Positions 38,500-47,007 of a stretch of 64,000 nucleotides of DNA are shown here, in pieces. The stretch lies in assembly GCA_028697715.1 (NCBI GenBank), contig JAQVDS010000006.1, positions 1-64,000 on the forward strand. Reading direction: 5' to 3'. The DNA comes from Acidithiobacillus sp. (lineage in GTDB: Bacteria; Pseudomonadota; Gammaproteobacteria; Acidithiobacillales; Acidithiobacillaceae). The translations under genes were made by a program, and so were the position numbers. Under the pieces are notes generated by a model. The model saw only the letters and a program-made list of their open reading frames with translations. It ran no database searches and was not told the DNA's origin. The number at the start of each line of letters is the position of its first letter. Position 1 is the first letter of the stretch.

Positions 38500-40008
38500 T
38501 TAGAAGTGATATTTCAGATAAAAACGGTTACTGAAATAGGGATTGTGATACTGCGGATAGTTGGCCTGGTTCTGGGCGACAGAGATGTCGGTATAATCGG
38601 CCACCGTCAGGCCCTGCAGCAAACTCGACAAGTTGTAAGAGAAGCCCACGTCCATGGACCATAGCTTCTGGTTGGGAACCGCCTCGCCAGTGGGGAAGCC
38701 ATACGCGCCGTTGTAAGAATAGGCGCTGCCGCCGTAGCCATAGCGCGCCACGTAGCGGATGAAGCTGGCGTTGACCAGCAGCTTGTGCTGCAAAAAGCCA
38801 AAATTGCTGGCAATGCCATAGGCATATCCGGGGCCAAAATCGGAGATGCCGGTCTGCATGGTAGTGGTGTATTCCGTCCCGCTCAGGTCATTGTAGGGAT
38901 GGATCAGGCCGCCATGGCGGAAGGAGTTGTAATTGATGGGACTGTAATTGCCCACCAGCGCTACCGTGTCATGTTCAGTACCAAATTCCACGCCGAGTCG
39001 GACGCCATAGATGCGCGCGTCGACGGAATTAGCATTGAGAGCATGGAGAAAATTGGTACCGGCGCCGGAATTGCCCTCGGCTATCATCTGGAAACCGGCC
39101 AGAAGCGCCAGATTCTGCTCAATGGGAGCGGAAAAATTCGCCTGTCCGTAAAACATGTTGGCAAAGCCGTAGAAATTATAGTCCCATAGCTGGACGGCGA
39201 TATGATTGCCTAGGAAAGGCGTTTGGTAGCGCAGGCCGACGGTATAGAAGCCATTGGTATGGGCATCGGTGTAGCGGTTGCCCGTGGTGAATGTCGAACT
39301 AAACCGACTGGCGTAACTAAACTCCCGGGCAAACATCACACTGACGGTGGCGGGCGAGCCACTCAAGGTCAATGGCCCATTGCCGGCCCAATTAGCATCC
39401 TGCGGATGTCCAAGCACGTCCCAGACCGCTGCGACGCCGGTAAAGGCGCGCGGGTTGAAGGTGTAATAGTCCATGTTGGCATAGGGGGTGTTGATGAACT
39501 CCCGTCCGCCACGGATCACCACCGATCCGTAATGGTACTGCAGGTAGCCGAGGCGCAGGATGGCGATGCCATGGCTGGGGTAGGGGCCGGTAAGCTCCGG
39601 ATCTTCATGCTGATAAAAGTCGGTCCAGGTGGCAAAATCGCCGCCCACGCCCAAACTCAAGCCAACATAGGACGGGCTATGCAGGTACAGATGGCCACCC
39701 AAAGCCATGGAATGGGTATCCTGCGTGGAATGTGCATGGTTGAGGTAGCTGAAATTGATCAGGCCCAGCATGGCCGATATCTTGGTACCACCGAGATCGC
39801 TTTCCAGGACCTTGTTGCTGGGAATCAGCGAGTGGCTGTCATCGGCTGCGTAGGCGGGCAGGGCAAAGCCGGCCAGCAGCAAGCTGGCGGCCAGCGTCGT
39901 ACTGGCGAGAGCGGCGCGCTGCCGTAGTCTGAGTGTGCATGGTTTTTTGTTTTCATGGTGTACTCCTCCGTCGTTTTGCGCGAGGGGATTCCCCTCCTGT
40001 GCAGCCAT
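38500..40008 (-). CDS. Outer-membrane porin with an apparent frameshift at its start
   Basis: The 502-residue frame encodes a beta-barrel protein with alternating strands and a C-terminal Phe (FYLKYHF). A good signal peptide lies inside it (RAALASTTLAASLLLAGFALPAYA). The best start signal, GGAGGAG six bases before ATG at 39956, is in another frame: it reads MKTKNHAHSDYG and stops after 40 codons or so. One extra A in the run at 39943-39948 would give MKTKKPCTLRLRQRAAL, a normal signal peptide. In-frame ATG 40008, with AAGGAG and a TGATG overlap with rbsC, is the only alternative. So this is either a long coupled start, a phase-variable tract or a sequence error. Confidence 0.7.
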   Translation of the reverse strand: MAAQEGNPLAQNDGGVHHENKKPCTLRLRQRAALASTTLAASLLLAGFALPAYAADDSHSLIPSNKVLESDLGGTKISAMLGLINFSYLNHAHSTQDTHSMALGGHLYLHSPSYVGLSLGVGGDFATWTDFYQHEDPELTGPYPSHGIAILRLGYLQYHYGSVVIRGGREFINTPYANMDYYTFNPRAFTGVAAVWDVLGHPQDANWAGNGPLTLSGSPATVSVMFAREFSYASRFSSTFTTGNRYTDAHTNGFYTVGLRYQTPFLGNHIAVQLWDYNFYGFANMFYGQANFSAPIEQNLALLAGFQMIAEGNSGAGTNFLHALNANSVDARIYGVRLGVEFGTEHDTVALVGNYSPINYNSFRHGGLIHPYNDLSGTEYTTTMQTGISDFGPGYAYGIASNFGFLQHKLLVNASFIRYVARYGYGGSAYSYNGAYGFPTGEAVPNQKLWSMDVGFSYNLSSLLQGLTVADYTDISVAQNQANYPQYHNPYFSNRFYLKYHF

Positions 40009-40964
40009 CAGTTGCTGCTCCTTTTTCTCAGGTGGCCCGTCATGACCGCCAGAAGAATGACGACGCCCTCCACCAGTTGCGTGTAAAAGGGCGAGATATT
40101 GAGAAGCACCAGGCCGTCGAGGATGGTGCTCAAAATCAGGGCGCCAAGTACGGCGCCCCAGACCGAACCGCGGCCACCGAAGAGCGATACGCCGCCAATG
40201 ACCACCGCGGCGATCGCCGGTAACTCTTGCCCGCGTCCGGCGTTGGGATCGGCGGTAGCCAGTTGCGCGGCCAGAATCACCCCGGCGATGCCCGCCGAGA
40301 GCCCAGAGAAGGCATAGGCGAAGCTGCGCAGACGACGCACGCGGATGCCGGCGCGGTAGGCAGCGACACGGTTGCCACCAATGGCGTAGAGGTGCATGCC
40401 GGATGCGGTGAGACCCAGCCATAGCGCCACCACAACCACGATGAACGCGGCAATCCAGATTTGCGTTGGTACCCCGAGTAGATGGCCCTCGCCCAGGGCA
40501 TTGAAGCCGTTGGCGTTGATGTTCATCGGCTCGCCATCGGTGATGATCAGGGTCAGGCTGGAGAAGATCGACAAGCCGGCCAGGGTGGTAATGAAATCTG
40601 TCACCCGCAGGTAGTTGATAATGACCCCCTGCAGGGTGCCGGCAAGCATCGCGGCGAGCAGCGCAAGAAGGGTGGCAATGGGCCAGGGGAATCCGTCCAG
40701 CATCATGGTGGCAGCAATGGCACCGGTAAATCCAGCAATGGCGCCGACCGCCAGGTCGATGCCAGCCACCAGCATGACGACCAGTTCACAGAGGGCCAGG
40801 AGCACCAAGGGTGCGGCATCAATCAGGATGCTGAAGGCGTTGGCCGTAGATACGAAGTGCGGTGCCACGAAGGCGAGAAATACCACCAGGAGCACAAAGG
40901 CGATCAGCACGCCCTGGTCAACGATGGCCTGCAGAATGGGATGATGGCGCAGTTCGTTAGGCAT
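40008..40964 (-). CDS. rbsC: Ribose-type ABC transporter permease
   Basis: The 318-residue protein has 8-10 helices and the conserved CUT2 permease stretches LVMLVAGIDLAVGAIAGFTGAI and ATADPNAGRGQELPAIAAVVIGG. It is the channel of a pentose-type importer. It overlaps the upstream ATPase gene by 8 bp and the porin frame by one base. The sugar could be ribose, xylose or another pentose; adjacent ribokinase favours ribose. Confidence 0.9.
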   Translation of the reverse strand: MPNELRHHPILQAIVDQGVLIAFVLLVVFLAFVAPHFVSTANAFSILIDAAPLVLLALCELVVMLVAGIDLAVGAIAGFTGAIAATMMLDGFPWPIATLLALLAAMLAGTLQGVIINYLRVTDFITTLAGLSIFSSLTLIITDGEPMNINANGFNALGEGHLLGVPTQIWIAAFIVVVVALWLGLTASGMHLYAIGGNRVAAYRAGIRVRRLRSFAYAFSGLSAGIAGVILAAQLATADPNAGRGQELPAIAAVVIGGVSLFGGRGSVWGAVLGALILSTILDGLVLLNISPFYTQLVEGVVILLAVMTGHLRKRSSN

Positions 40965-41715
40965 CAGATTCTCTCCCGACGAGCATGGCGCGCACGACGC
41001 GCTCCTCCGTCAATTCCCCGGTTTTGCCCTCCAAGGCCTTTTCGCCACGAGTCAGCACGACGATGCGCGTCGCCACCTGCCAAACGTCGGGCATGGTATG
41101 GGTTACCAGAATGACCGCTACTCCAGAACGCGCAAGATTTTGAATGAGTTTTAGAATGGCTTCGTGCTCGCCAACGCCGATAGCGGCCGTGGGTTCATCC
41201 ATGATGACCAGGCGTGCCTGCCAGTATGCAGCGCGGGCGATGGCGACCGCTTGCCGTTGCCCGCCGGACAGTTCCCCCACCACCTGGCGCAGCGGCAACT
41301 CGATGGCAAGACGCTCCAGCGCGCTTGCCGCCTCCCGTCGCATTTCGCGCCGCGCAAGGACTGGCAGAAATCCCAGCACGCGCGACTTGCGCTCGCGTCC
41401 CAGAAAGATGTTGGTCGCGACATCAAGATTCTCGGCAACCGCCAGGTCCTGGTAGATCGTTTCGATCCCCAGGTCGTGGGCAAGGCGGGGATCGAAGAGC
41501 GAGACTTTGCTGCCGGCCAGGAACATTTCCCCACTGCTGGGGGCATGCGCTCCGGCAATGATCTTGACCAGGGTGGATTTACCGGCGCCGTTGTCGCCCA
41601 GCAGGGCGAGAACCTCTCCGGAACTGATCTGCAGGTCGATACCGCGCAGTGCATGGACGGCACCAAAGCGCTTGCCGATGTTTCTCAGTTCCAGGAGAGG
41701 AGCCTTCTCTGGCAT
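40957..41715 (-). CDS. Ribose-type ABC transporter ATPase, single-domain
   Basis: The 252-residue protein has one ABC domain with Walker A GDNGAGKST, signature LSGGQRQ and Walker B LVIMDEPTAA. Classical RbsA has two such domains in about 500 residues; this short form resembles FrcA-type ATPases that act as a dimer. It lies 10 bp after the SBP gene and overlaps rbsC by 8 bp. Because the first ATPase motif is complete, it is probably functional rather than truncated. Confidence 0.88.
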   Translation of the reverse strand: MPEKAPLLELRNIGKRFGAVHALRGIDLQISSGEVLALLGDNGAGKSTLVKIIAGAHAPSSGEMFLAGSKVSLFDPRLAHDLGIETIYQDLAVAENLDVATNIFLGRERKSRVLGFLPVLARREMRREAASALERLAIELPLRQVVGELSGGQRQAVAIARAAYWQARLVIMDEPTAAIGVGEHEAILKLIQNLARSGVAVILVTHTMPDVWQVATRIVVLTRGEKALEGKTGELTEERVVRAMLVGRESDA

Positions 41716-41725
41716 GGCTGCGTGC

Positions 41726-42634
41726 TCAGGGGCGTTGGCCGGGGGCGTAATCCATGTGTAACGGAACCGGCACGAATACGGTACCGGTGTTCAGGTAGTT
41801 GTATCCGGCCTCGACCCCGAGTGCCCCCATGACGGCAGGTTGCTGCGCGACACTGAGCGCAATCTTCCCTTCTTTGACCAGTTGGGTTTCCCCTGCGCTA
41901 CCGCTACCAATCATGGCGATAGTGAGGTTTTTGAGGCGGCCGGCTGCTTCGGCGGCGCGTACGGCGCCAATGGCCATTTGTCCATTTTCCGCATAGACCG
42001 CATCTAGATTCGGGTGGGCGATCAAGACTTCGCGCATCACCGTCAAGCCTCCGCGGCGGCTGAAATGGCCAGACTGTCGGGCGACCACGTGAATATCGGG
42101 GTAGTGCCGGAGAACGGAATCACAGCCAGCGCTGCGCTCATTGGTAGCTGAGGCGCCGGAAATGCCCAGCAACATGAACAGATTTCCCTTGCCATGCAGG
42201 TGATTGGCGAGAAATTGACAGGCTTGAGCGCCGGCTTGGGTATTATCTGAGGCAAAGTAGGCGATGGCATGGCCGCCATCTGCCTTGCGATCAATAAACA
42301 CCACCGGGATGTGCGCGGCATTGGCCTTTTCCACTGCGGGAATGAGCGCCTTGGCGTCGGTGGGATTGATCAGCAGCAGATTGACTCTGCGGGCGATGAG
42401 GGTATCTACCTGATTGGATTGGGTAGCCGAGTCATTGTTGCCGTTCTCGACCAAGAGCTGCACCCCCAGTTTTTTCGCCTCACTTTCGGCGCCACTCTTG
42501 ATGGTGGCGAAATAGGGGGTCATGGCCGAGAGCAGCAGACCGAAGGTGTACTGCGGAGCAGCGGTAGCGCTGCCAAGCAAAGCGAGACTGCCGAGAGCGG
42601 CAAGAATTAGGGTGGCGGGTTTTTTGGCTTTCAT
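41726..42634 (-). CDS. rbsB: Ribose-type periplasmic binding protein
   Basis: The 302-residue protein has a signal peptide ending at ATAAPQ and the periplasmic-binding type I fold: TFGLLLSAMTPYFATIKSGAESEAK at the N-terminus, VNLLLINPTDAKALIPAVEKAN and VVFIDRKA in the middle. These match RbsB. It overlaps the ribokinase stop by 4 bp (ATGA). It delivers the sugar to RbsC. Confidence 0.9.
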   Translation of the reverse strand: MKAKKPATLILAALGSLALLGSATAAPQYTFGLLLSAMTPYFATIKSGAESEAKKLGVQLLVENGNNDSATQSNQVDTLIARRVNLLLINPTDAKALIPAVEKANAAHIPVVFIDRKADGGHAIAYFASDNTQAGAQACQFLANHLHGKGNLFMLLGISGASATNERSAGCDSVLRHYPDIHVVARQSGHFSRRGGLTVMREVLIAHPNLDAVYAENGQMAIGAVRAAEAAGRLKNLTIAMIGSGSAGETQLVKEGKIALSVAQQPAVMGALGVEAGYNYLNTGTVFVPVPLHMDYAPGQRP

Positions 42635-43566
42635 GATCGATCCTCCGTGCGCGGGCTGTGAGAAGCAAGAAACTGCTCGATGTCTGTTTTTCGTGGCAAC
42701 GCGTCCTGTGCGCCGATGACGGTTGCCGTGAGGGCAGCGGCGGCGTTCGCCCGCTGAGCGCTGGCAGACAGGGGTGCCCCGGCTGCCAGGCTGGCAAGCA
42801 GAACACCAGCAAAGGCGTCGCCGCAGCCTGTGCTGTCGGTTACCGCTACCGGGTAGGCGGGCAGGCGTGCAGCCTCCCTGCCGCTGGCCCAGACCAGTCC
42901 GTGTTCGCCGAGGGTAATGACCGCGCCCATGCGTGCGTGCGCCAGTGCTCTGGCGGCATCCAAGGCGCTGCCTGAGTCAAGCGCCTGGCCCAAAATCTGC
43001 GTTGCCTCCTGGGCGTTGACGACGAGCAAATCGGTCAAAGACAAGAGTTCTGCGGAAAGATCCTGTACTGGCGACGCATTGAGAACGAAGGGGATTCCCT
43101 TGGCCCGGCAGATCTGTGCGGCATGCAGGACCAATTCCGGGTCAATCTCGAGCTGCGCCAGCACGAAGGCTGTGTCGCGCAGCTGCGTTTCGAGGTCGTG
43201 GGGGAGACGGTCGCGGTTGGCACCCGGGTAGATGGTGATGCGGTTCTCACCGGAATCTTCCAGCAGGATACAGGCGGAGCCAGTGGGTAGCGGGCTGCGT
43301 TGAACGCCGCACAGGTCGATTCCCTCGGCCGCCAAGGCTTGGTACAGGAGCTCCCCCGCCTCGTCTTGGCCGAGCTGAGCGATGAGCCGGACCTCCGCTC
43401 CTGCACGCCGCGCGGCCACTGCTTGATTTGCGCCCTTACCGCCATGATGCCGGCTGAAATTGCGAGCAATTCGGGTTTCCCCTGATTCCGGTACACGGTC
43501 GAGCTGAAAAAGCAGGTCGATGTTGCAACTACCGATGACGGTCAACATTTTGGCTCTGCTGATCAT
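42631..43566 (-). CDS. rbsK: Ribokinase
   Basis: The 311-residue PfkB-family kinase phosphorylates ribose to ribose 5-phosphate. GGKGANQAVAA (about residues 42-52) and the catalytic DSTGCGDAFAG (about 248-258, usually DTTGAGD) are present. The start could also be ATG 43548, six codons downstream; neither has a strong ribosome site. It is the first gene of the ten-gene sugar operon. Its upstream region carries an inverted repeat. Confidence 0.9.
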   Translation of the reverse strand: MISRAKMLTVIGSCNIDLLFQLDRVPESGETRIARNFSRHHGGKGANQAVAARRAGAEVRLIAQLGQDEAGELLYQALAAEGIDLCGVQRSPLPTGSACILLEDSGENRITIYPGANRDRLPHDLETQLRDTAFVLAQLEIDPELVLHAAQICRAKGIPFVLNASPVQDLSAELLSLTDLLVVNAQEATQILGQALDSGSALDAARALAHARMGAVITLGEHGLVWASGREAARLPAYPVAVTDSTGCGDAFAGVLLASLAAGAPLSASAQRANAAAALTATVIGAQDALPRKTDIEQFLASHSPRTEDRS

Positions 43567-43627
43567 AGGGTAAAAAACCCCCGACGGATTGATTTGTCCG
43601 CATTATCATCTGCCCGTTCGTATCCTA

Positions 43628-43645
43628 TTGTCACATTTTTGACAA
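43628..43645. promoter_or_regulatory. Candidate operator upstream of the sugar operon
   Basis: TTGTCA and TGACAA are exact complements spaced by six bases, about 62 bp upstream of the rbsK start. The surrounding AT-rich gap (43567-43754) is the only sizeable upstream region of the operon. No regulator gene is near. Confidence 0.45.
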
Positions 43646-43754
43646 GTAGTTTAGGTATAGGACACAGCGAGATGTTGCGCAAGAAAAACATTTATAGAAA
43701 TAATTGATGATTTAATCTTAAAAATATATTATTATATTGTAATTCTTCTTAGCT

Positions 43755-45230
43755 TCAGAAAATTTTTTGATAGATCTCCCGGGCAAAGCTGCTGGCCTGT
43801 GGGGCGCCAGGGAGCAACTGGAAGCGCTGTGCTTCTGGCTCTGCGCTGGCGCGCAAAAATAGAATCTTCTCTCCTTCTTTATCAAAAAGATTTTTGGCAA
43901 AGCTATAGAGATGGGTAACAAAGATTATGCGGACGCCGGCGTCGCGCAGGGCCAAAGTGATCTGCCTCGCAATCTCAGATCCCTCCTGCTCATTGGTGGC
44001 GGCAAAGGATTCGTTGAAAAGTACTAGACTTCTGGCCCGGAGCTCGGGTACGATGTCCTGCATCCGTTGCAGTTCTTCGGCAAATTTTCCGTGCTGCAGC
44101 TTGGCGTCCTCCTCCTGCTGAAAATGACTGAAGATCCCCTGACACAGGCTGGTGTGCATAGTTTTCGCAAAACTGTAGAGCCCACTTTCTGCCCAAAGCT
44201 GAGAGATACCGATGGCGCGCAGCAAGGTCGATTTACCGCCGCGATTGGCACCGGTGATGATAATCAGCGGGGTATGGCGGGCATCAATATCGTTGGTCAC
44301 CGTGCTTTCCCCGCGTAGGGGCAAAAGCGGCGAATAGAGTCCTGTAGCGCCCAGTAGCCCGCCTCCTTCCTGTACTTCCGGCAGACAACAAGACAACCCT
44401 TGTTGGTGAAGTTTCTGCTGTAGCGTGATGGCGGCAAGATAGAAATGCAGCTCGTCGCGGAGCAGGCGAAAAAACTGCAGTACCCGTGCGACTGCATCAT
44501 CGAGAACCTGCGCCGTTTGGGTCAGGAGCTGTTCTCGCAGTTTACCGAGCGCTGTCTGACCCGCCTCATCGCGATCAGCAATGCTGAAGCCCGCGTCCTC
44601 GTGCTGGGCGCGCCAGAGTTTTCCCAACCAGCCCTGGTTGCCAATGCCACCGTGTAAGGCCTCCGGGACACAGCGCCCTGCGGCGTCCGCCCCTGCGGCA
44701 CTGCGCACGCCTTCGTCCAGTTGCAGCGCGGCCAGCGCTTCCTGCGCTGCTTGCAGAAAGCCCTCGTCAATCTCCTGCTGCAAGCGGGAGAAAAGCTTGC
44801 GCAGGGCGTCCGAATGGAAGGTTTCTTCTTTGCTGCCCAGGTCACGCAAGGCCTGCAGTTGGCGCAGCAATTCCTGCATGAGCACGGTATTGGCGCGCAG
44901 TCGGCGGCTGGGAGATTTGCTGAAGAGCAGAAACTGATGACTCTGTCCGGGTAAGTCCAGACTGTTCTGGGCGATGGCGAAGATGGCTTCGGCGCGTTCC
45001 GGCTGCGCGCTCAAGTCGGTCAAGGCCTCTTGGCGGTAGCGTAACGTTGCCGCATCGCGACAGCGCCAGCGGAGAATTACCCGCTCTACGATCTCCCGGC
45101 GTTCGTCATCGTCCTCGGCCATGGCAGTAAACAGGGGCGCAAGTCCCAGATCCTCGACCAGATGCTGTTCCTGCGCGCTGGCAGGAAACGCAGCAAGGCT
45201 TTTTTCCGGATCAAGAAGATGGGGAAGCAT
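43755..45230 (-). CDS. MutS-like ATPase, second of a tandem pair
   Basis: The 491-residue protein matches MutS domains III and V: a helical lever region (about 30-320) followed by the ATPase. Walker A is GANRGGKST (327-335), and Walker B ends LFNES (403-408), so the usual D-E pair is N-E. ATNEQEG and the late THLYSF (439-444) fit the MutS signature and H motif. The mismatch-binding domain I with its F-x-E motif is missing, so classic mismatch recognition is unlikely. ATG 45230 overlaps the first gene by 20 bp. Pairing suggests a heterodimer, which is inferred. Confidence 0.8.
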   Translation of the reverse strand: MLPHLLDPEKSLAAFPASAQEQHLVEDLGLAPLFTAMAEDDDERREIVERVILRWRCRDAATLRYRQEALTDLSAQPERAEAIFAIAQNSLDLPGQSHQFLLFSKSPSRRLRANTVLMQELLRQLQALRDLGSKEETFHSDALRKLFSRLQQEIDEGFLQAAQEALAALQLDEGVRSAAGADAAGRCVPEALHGGIGNQGWLGKLWRAQHEDAGFSIADRDEAGQTALGKLREQLLTQTAQVLDDAVARVLQFFRLLRDELHFYLAAITLQQKLHQQGLSCCLPEVQEGGGLLGATGLYSPLLPLRGESTVTNDIDARHTPLIIITGANRGGKSTLLRAIGISQLWAESGLYSFAKTMHTSLCQGIFSHFQQEEDAKLQHGKFAEELQRMQDIVPELRARSLVLFNESFAATNEQEGSEIARQITLALRDAGVRIIFVTHLYSFAKNLFDKEGEKILFLRASAEPEAQRFQLLPGAPQASSFAREIYQKIF

Positions 45231-46833
45231 GAGCAATCCTCGCCAGGAGTTGAGGGTAGTCCAGACCATATTTTCTGGCCAGAGAGAGGGCATGGGCCAG
45301 ACCATCGGCAGGTTTGCGTAAGAGGCGAAACGTGCGCTTGTCCTCCTCCTTGCTGTCGACCATGCTCAGAATGCTGACGACATCGGCACCGCAGCGACTG
45401 AGCTCATCGAGAAAACTGACCCAGAGTACCAGCGGGTCGAGATGCCGCAGGCGCTTCAGCAATTCCTGGCTGAGAAAGCGGGCATCGTCGAGGGTGGTGG
45501 AGTGAAACAGCTCATTGAGGACGAAGATACTGCGTGGTGTTGCTCGCTCCAGATCATGGCGTAGACGAAGCAGGTCTGCCTCGAGCTTGCTGCGCTCGCT
45601 TTCGGCGTCTTCGCGGCGTTCAAAATGGGTATAAATAGCGTCGCAAACGAAGAGTTGGGCCTGCTGCGCGGGCACTGGCAGACCGATACCAGCGAGGTAA
45701 TGTAGTTGCCCGAAGCAACGGGCATAGGTCGTTTTGCCGCCCTGATTGGGGCCGCTGACCAACAAAATGCGCTCGCTCCCGTGCAGGTCGATATCGTTCA
45801 GCACGGGATTCTCCTGCTGTTCCTGGCGTAGGCGCGCAGCCAGTGCCAGATCGTAAGCCCCATCGGCATGGGTGTGTTTTTCCTCCTCACAGAGCTCGGG
45901 GACGCAGCTTGGCAGGCCCGTCGCCTCCAAGGGGCTGAGAAACTCCAGAAAGGCGAGATAGAACTGTAGTTCCCGCTCCCAATGCAGAAGTGGGACAAAG
46001 ACAAAGGGATAGCGAGCTATTCGCAGGGCGGGGACGGTATCGGTTGCGGCTTGTGGGTTCGGTTGCGCCCAGCGCTGGTAAAAAGCGGCGAGACGGGCAA
46101 ATAATTCGGGAAACAGTTCGGCAATGGCGTCGAGGACTCGTGCCTGTACCGGATCGAGGTCCATCTGTCCGATCTCTTGCTCCTCCCGCGCGTTTTCCTC
46201 GCCTGACGGTGCAGCCAGAAAGCGAGAAAAAGTATGGGCAATTTCTTCGTCTACATTGCGTTGCAAACATTCGCGCCAGAGGCTCACATGACTTCCGGAG
46301 ATTTGCAGGTCGTAGCGCATGGTATCCAACTCTTGGCGCAATTCCCTTGCGGTATTGTGCATCTCCTGCCGCTGTGGTGCCTGTAACTCGTGGATCAAAC
46401 CCTCCAGAACGGTGCATAGGGCGCGCGATCGTGGCTTGGCGGCGGTCAGCGCGTCGGCCAGAGAGGAAAAAATCGTTTGGTAGCTACCAATCGCATCCAG
46501 AAAAACCCGTTGTCGTTGGCGATCATGGTAGAGTTTTTGCGCTCGCCCAAGCTGGCGGCGCAGGGTCTGCATCCGTTGGGTGAAGATGGTCCAGGCGCTG
46601 CGTATCGATGGCTGTAACAGATCGCGCAGAATGGCCTGGCGATGGCGAATAACCATCGATTTTCCGGGAAAGGCGTGATACCAATCAGCCAGCGCAAAAT
46701 CCGGTACCGGCGCGCAGACGGCAGCAAAGATCTCTTGCAAATGGAGATCATCGAAAACTGCCGCTTCCGGTGCTAGGTTCTGCTTCGCTTCTCCCTCGGG
46801 CCAAAGCAGACTTATTGCCGATGTCATTGCCAT
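45211..46833 (-). CDS. MutS-like ATPase, first of a tandem pair
   Basis: The 540-residue protein has helical clamp/lever domains (about 60-330) and a C-terminal MutS ATPase: GPNQGGKT at 361-368, Walker B as IFVLNE at 436-441, and HSTTLDDA after it. As in its partner, the acidic pair is N-E, and no mismatch-recognition domain is present. The start is ATG 46833 (46827 also possible). Its promoter region is shared with divergent glpD. The two proteins differ clearly in length and sequence, so this is not a recent duplication. Confidence 0.8.
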   Translation of the reverse strand: MAMTSAISLLWPEGEAKQNLAPEAAVFDDLHLQEIFAAVCAPVPDFALADWYHAFPGKSMVIRHRQAILRDLLQPSIRSAWTIFTQRMQTLRRQLGRAQKLYHDRQRQRVFLDAIGSYQTIFSSLADALTAAKPRSRALCTVLEGLIHELQAPQRQEMHNTARELRQELDTMRYDLQISGSHVSLWRECLQRNVDEEIAHTFSRFLAAPSGEENAREEQEIGQMDLDPVQARVLDAIAELFPELFARLAAFYQRWAQPNPQAATDTVPALRIARYPFVFVPLLHWERELQFYLAFLEFLSPLEATGLPSCVPELCEEEKHTHADGAYDLALAARLRQEQQENPVLNDIDLHGSERILLVSGPNQGGKTTYARCFGQLHYLAGIGLPVPAQQAQLFVCDAIYTHFERREDAESERSKLEADLLRLRHDLERATPRSIFVLNELFHSTTLDDARFLSQELLKRLRHLDPLVLWVSFLDELSRCGADVVSILSMVDSKEEDKRTFRLLRKPADGLAHALSLARKYGLDYPQLLARIAHASPSS

Positions 46834-46891
46834 ACCACCAAGCGCTCCTGCGAAATTCCTTATCAGTATAGGACAATGAAGGCTAATCGCG

Positions 46892-46919
46892 CTTATCAGA
46901 ATATATAAATAAGTTACAA
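46892..46919 (-). promoter_or_regulatory. Candidate promoter for the MutS-like pair
   Basis: On the minus strand TTGTAA (46919-46914) and GATAAG (46897-46892) are 16 bp apart. The surrounding gap (46834-47007) is AT-rich and serves both divergent operons. CTTATCAG occurs twice, at 46859 and 46892. Confidence 0.4.
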
Positions 46920-47007
46920 ATATATGCGAAGTTTTTTGTTCTATACTACAAACACTCGTCGTAATGATAGGACGCTTCCGTAGAAAAAATGAAAACCAGG
47001 GGTCGAT

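Noticed and set aside
37115-38503. 462-codon plus-strand open frame
   Set aside because: It is antisense to gtsA, a clear binding-protein gene.
46920-46990. Sigma-70 promoter for glpD at a TATACT hexamer
   Set aside because: No acceptable -35 hexamer lies at 16-18 bp, so I left it unassigned.
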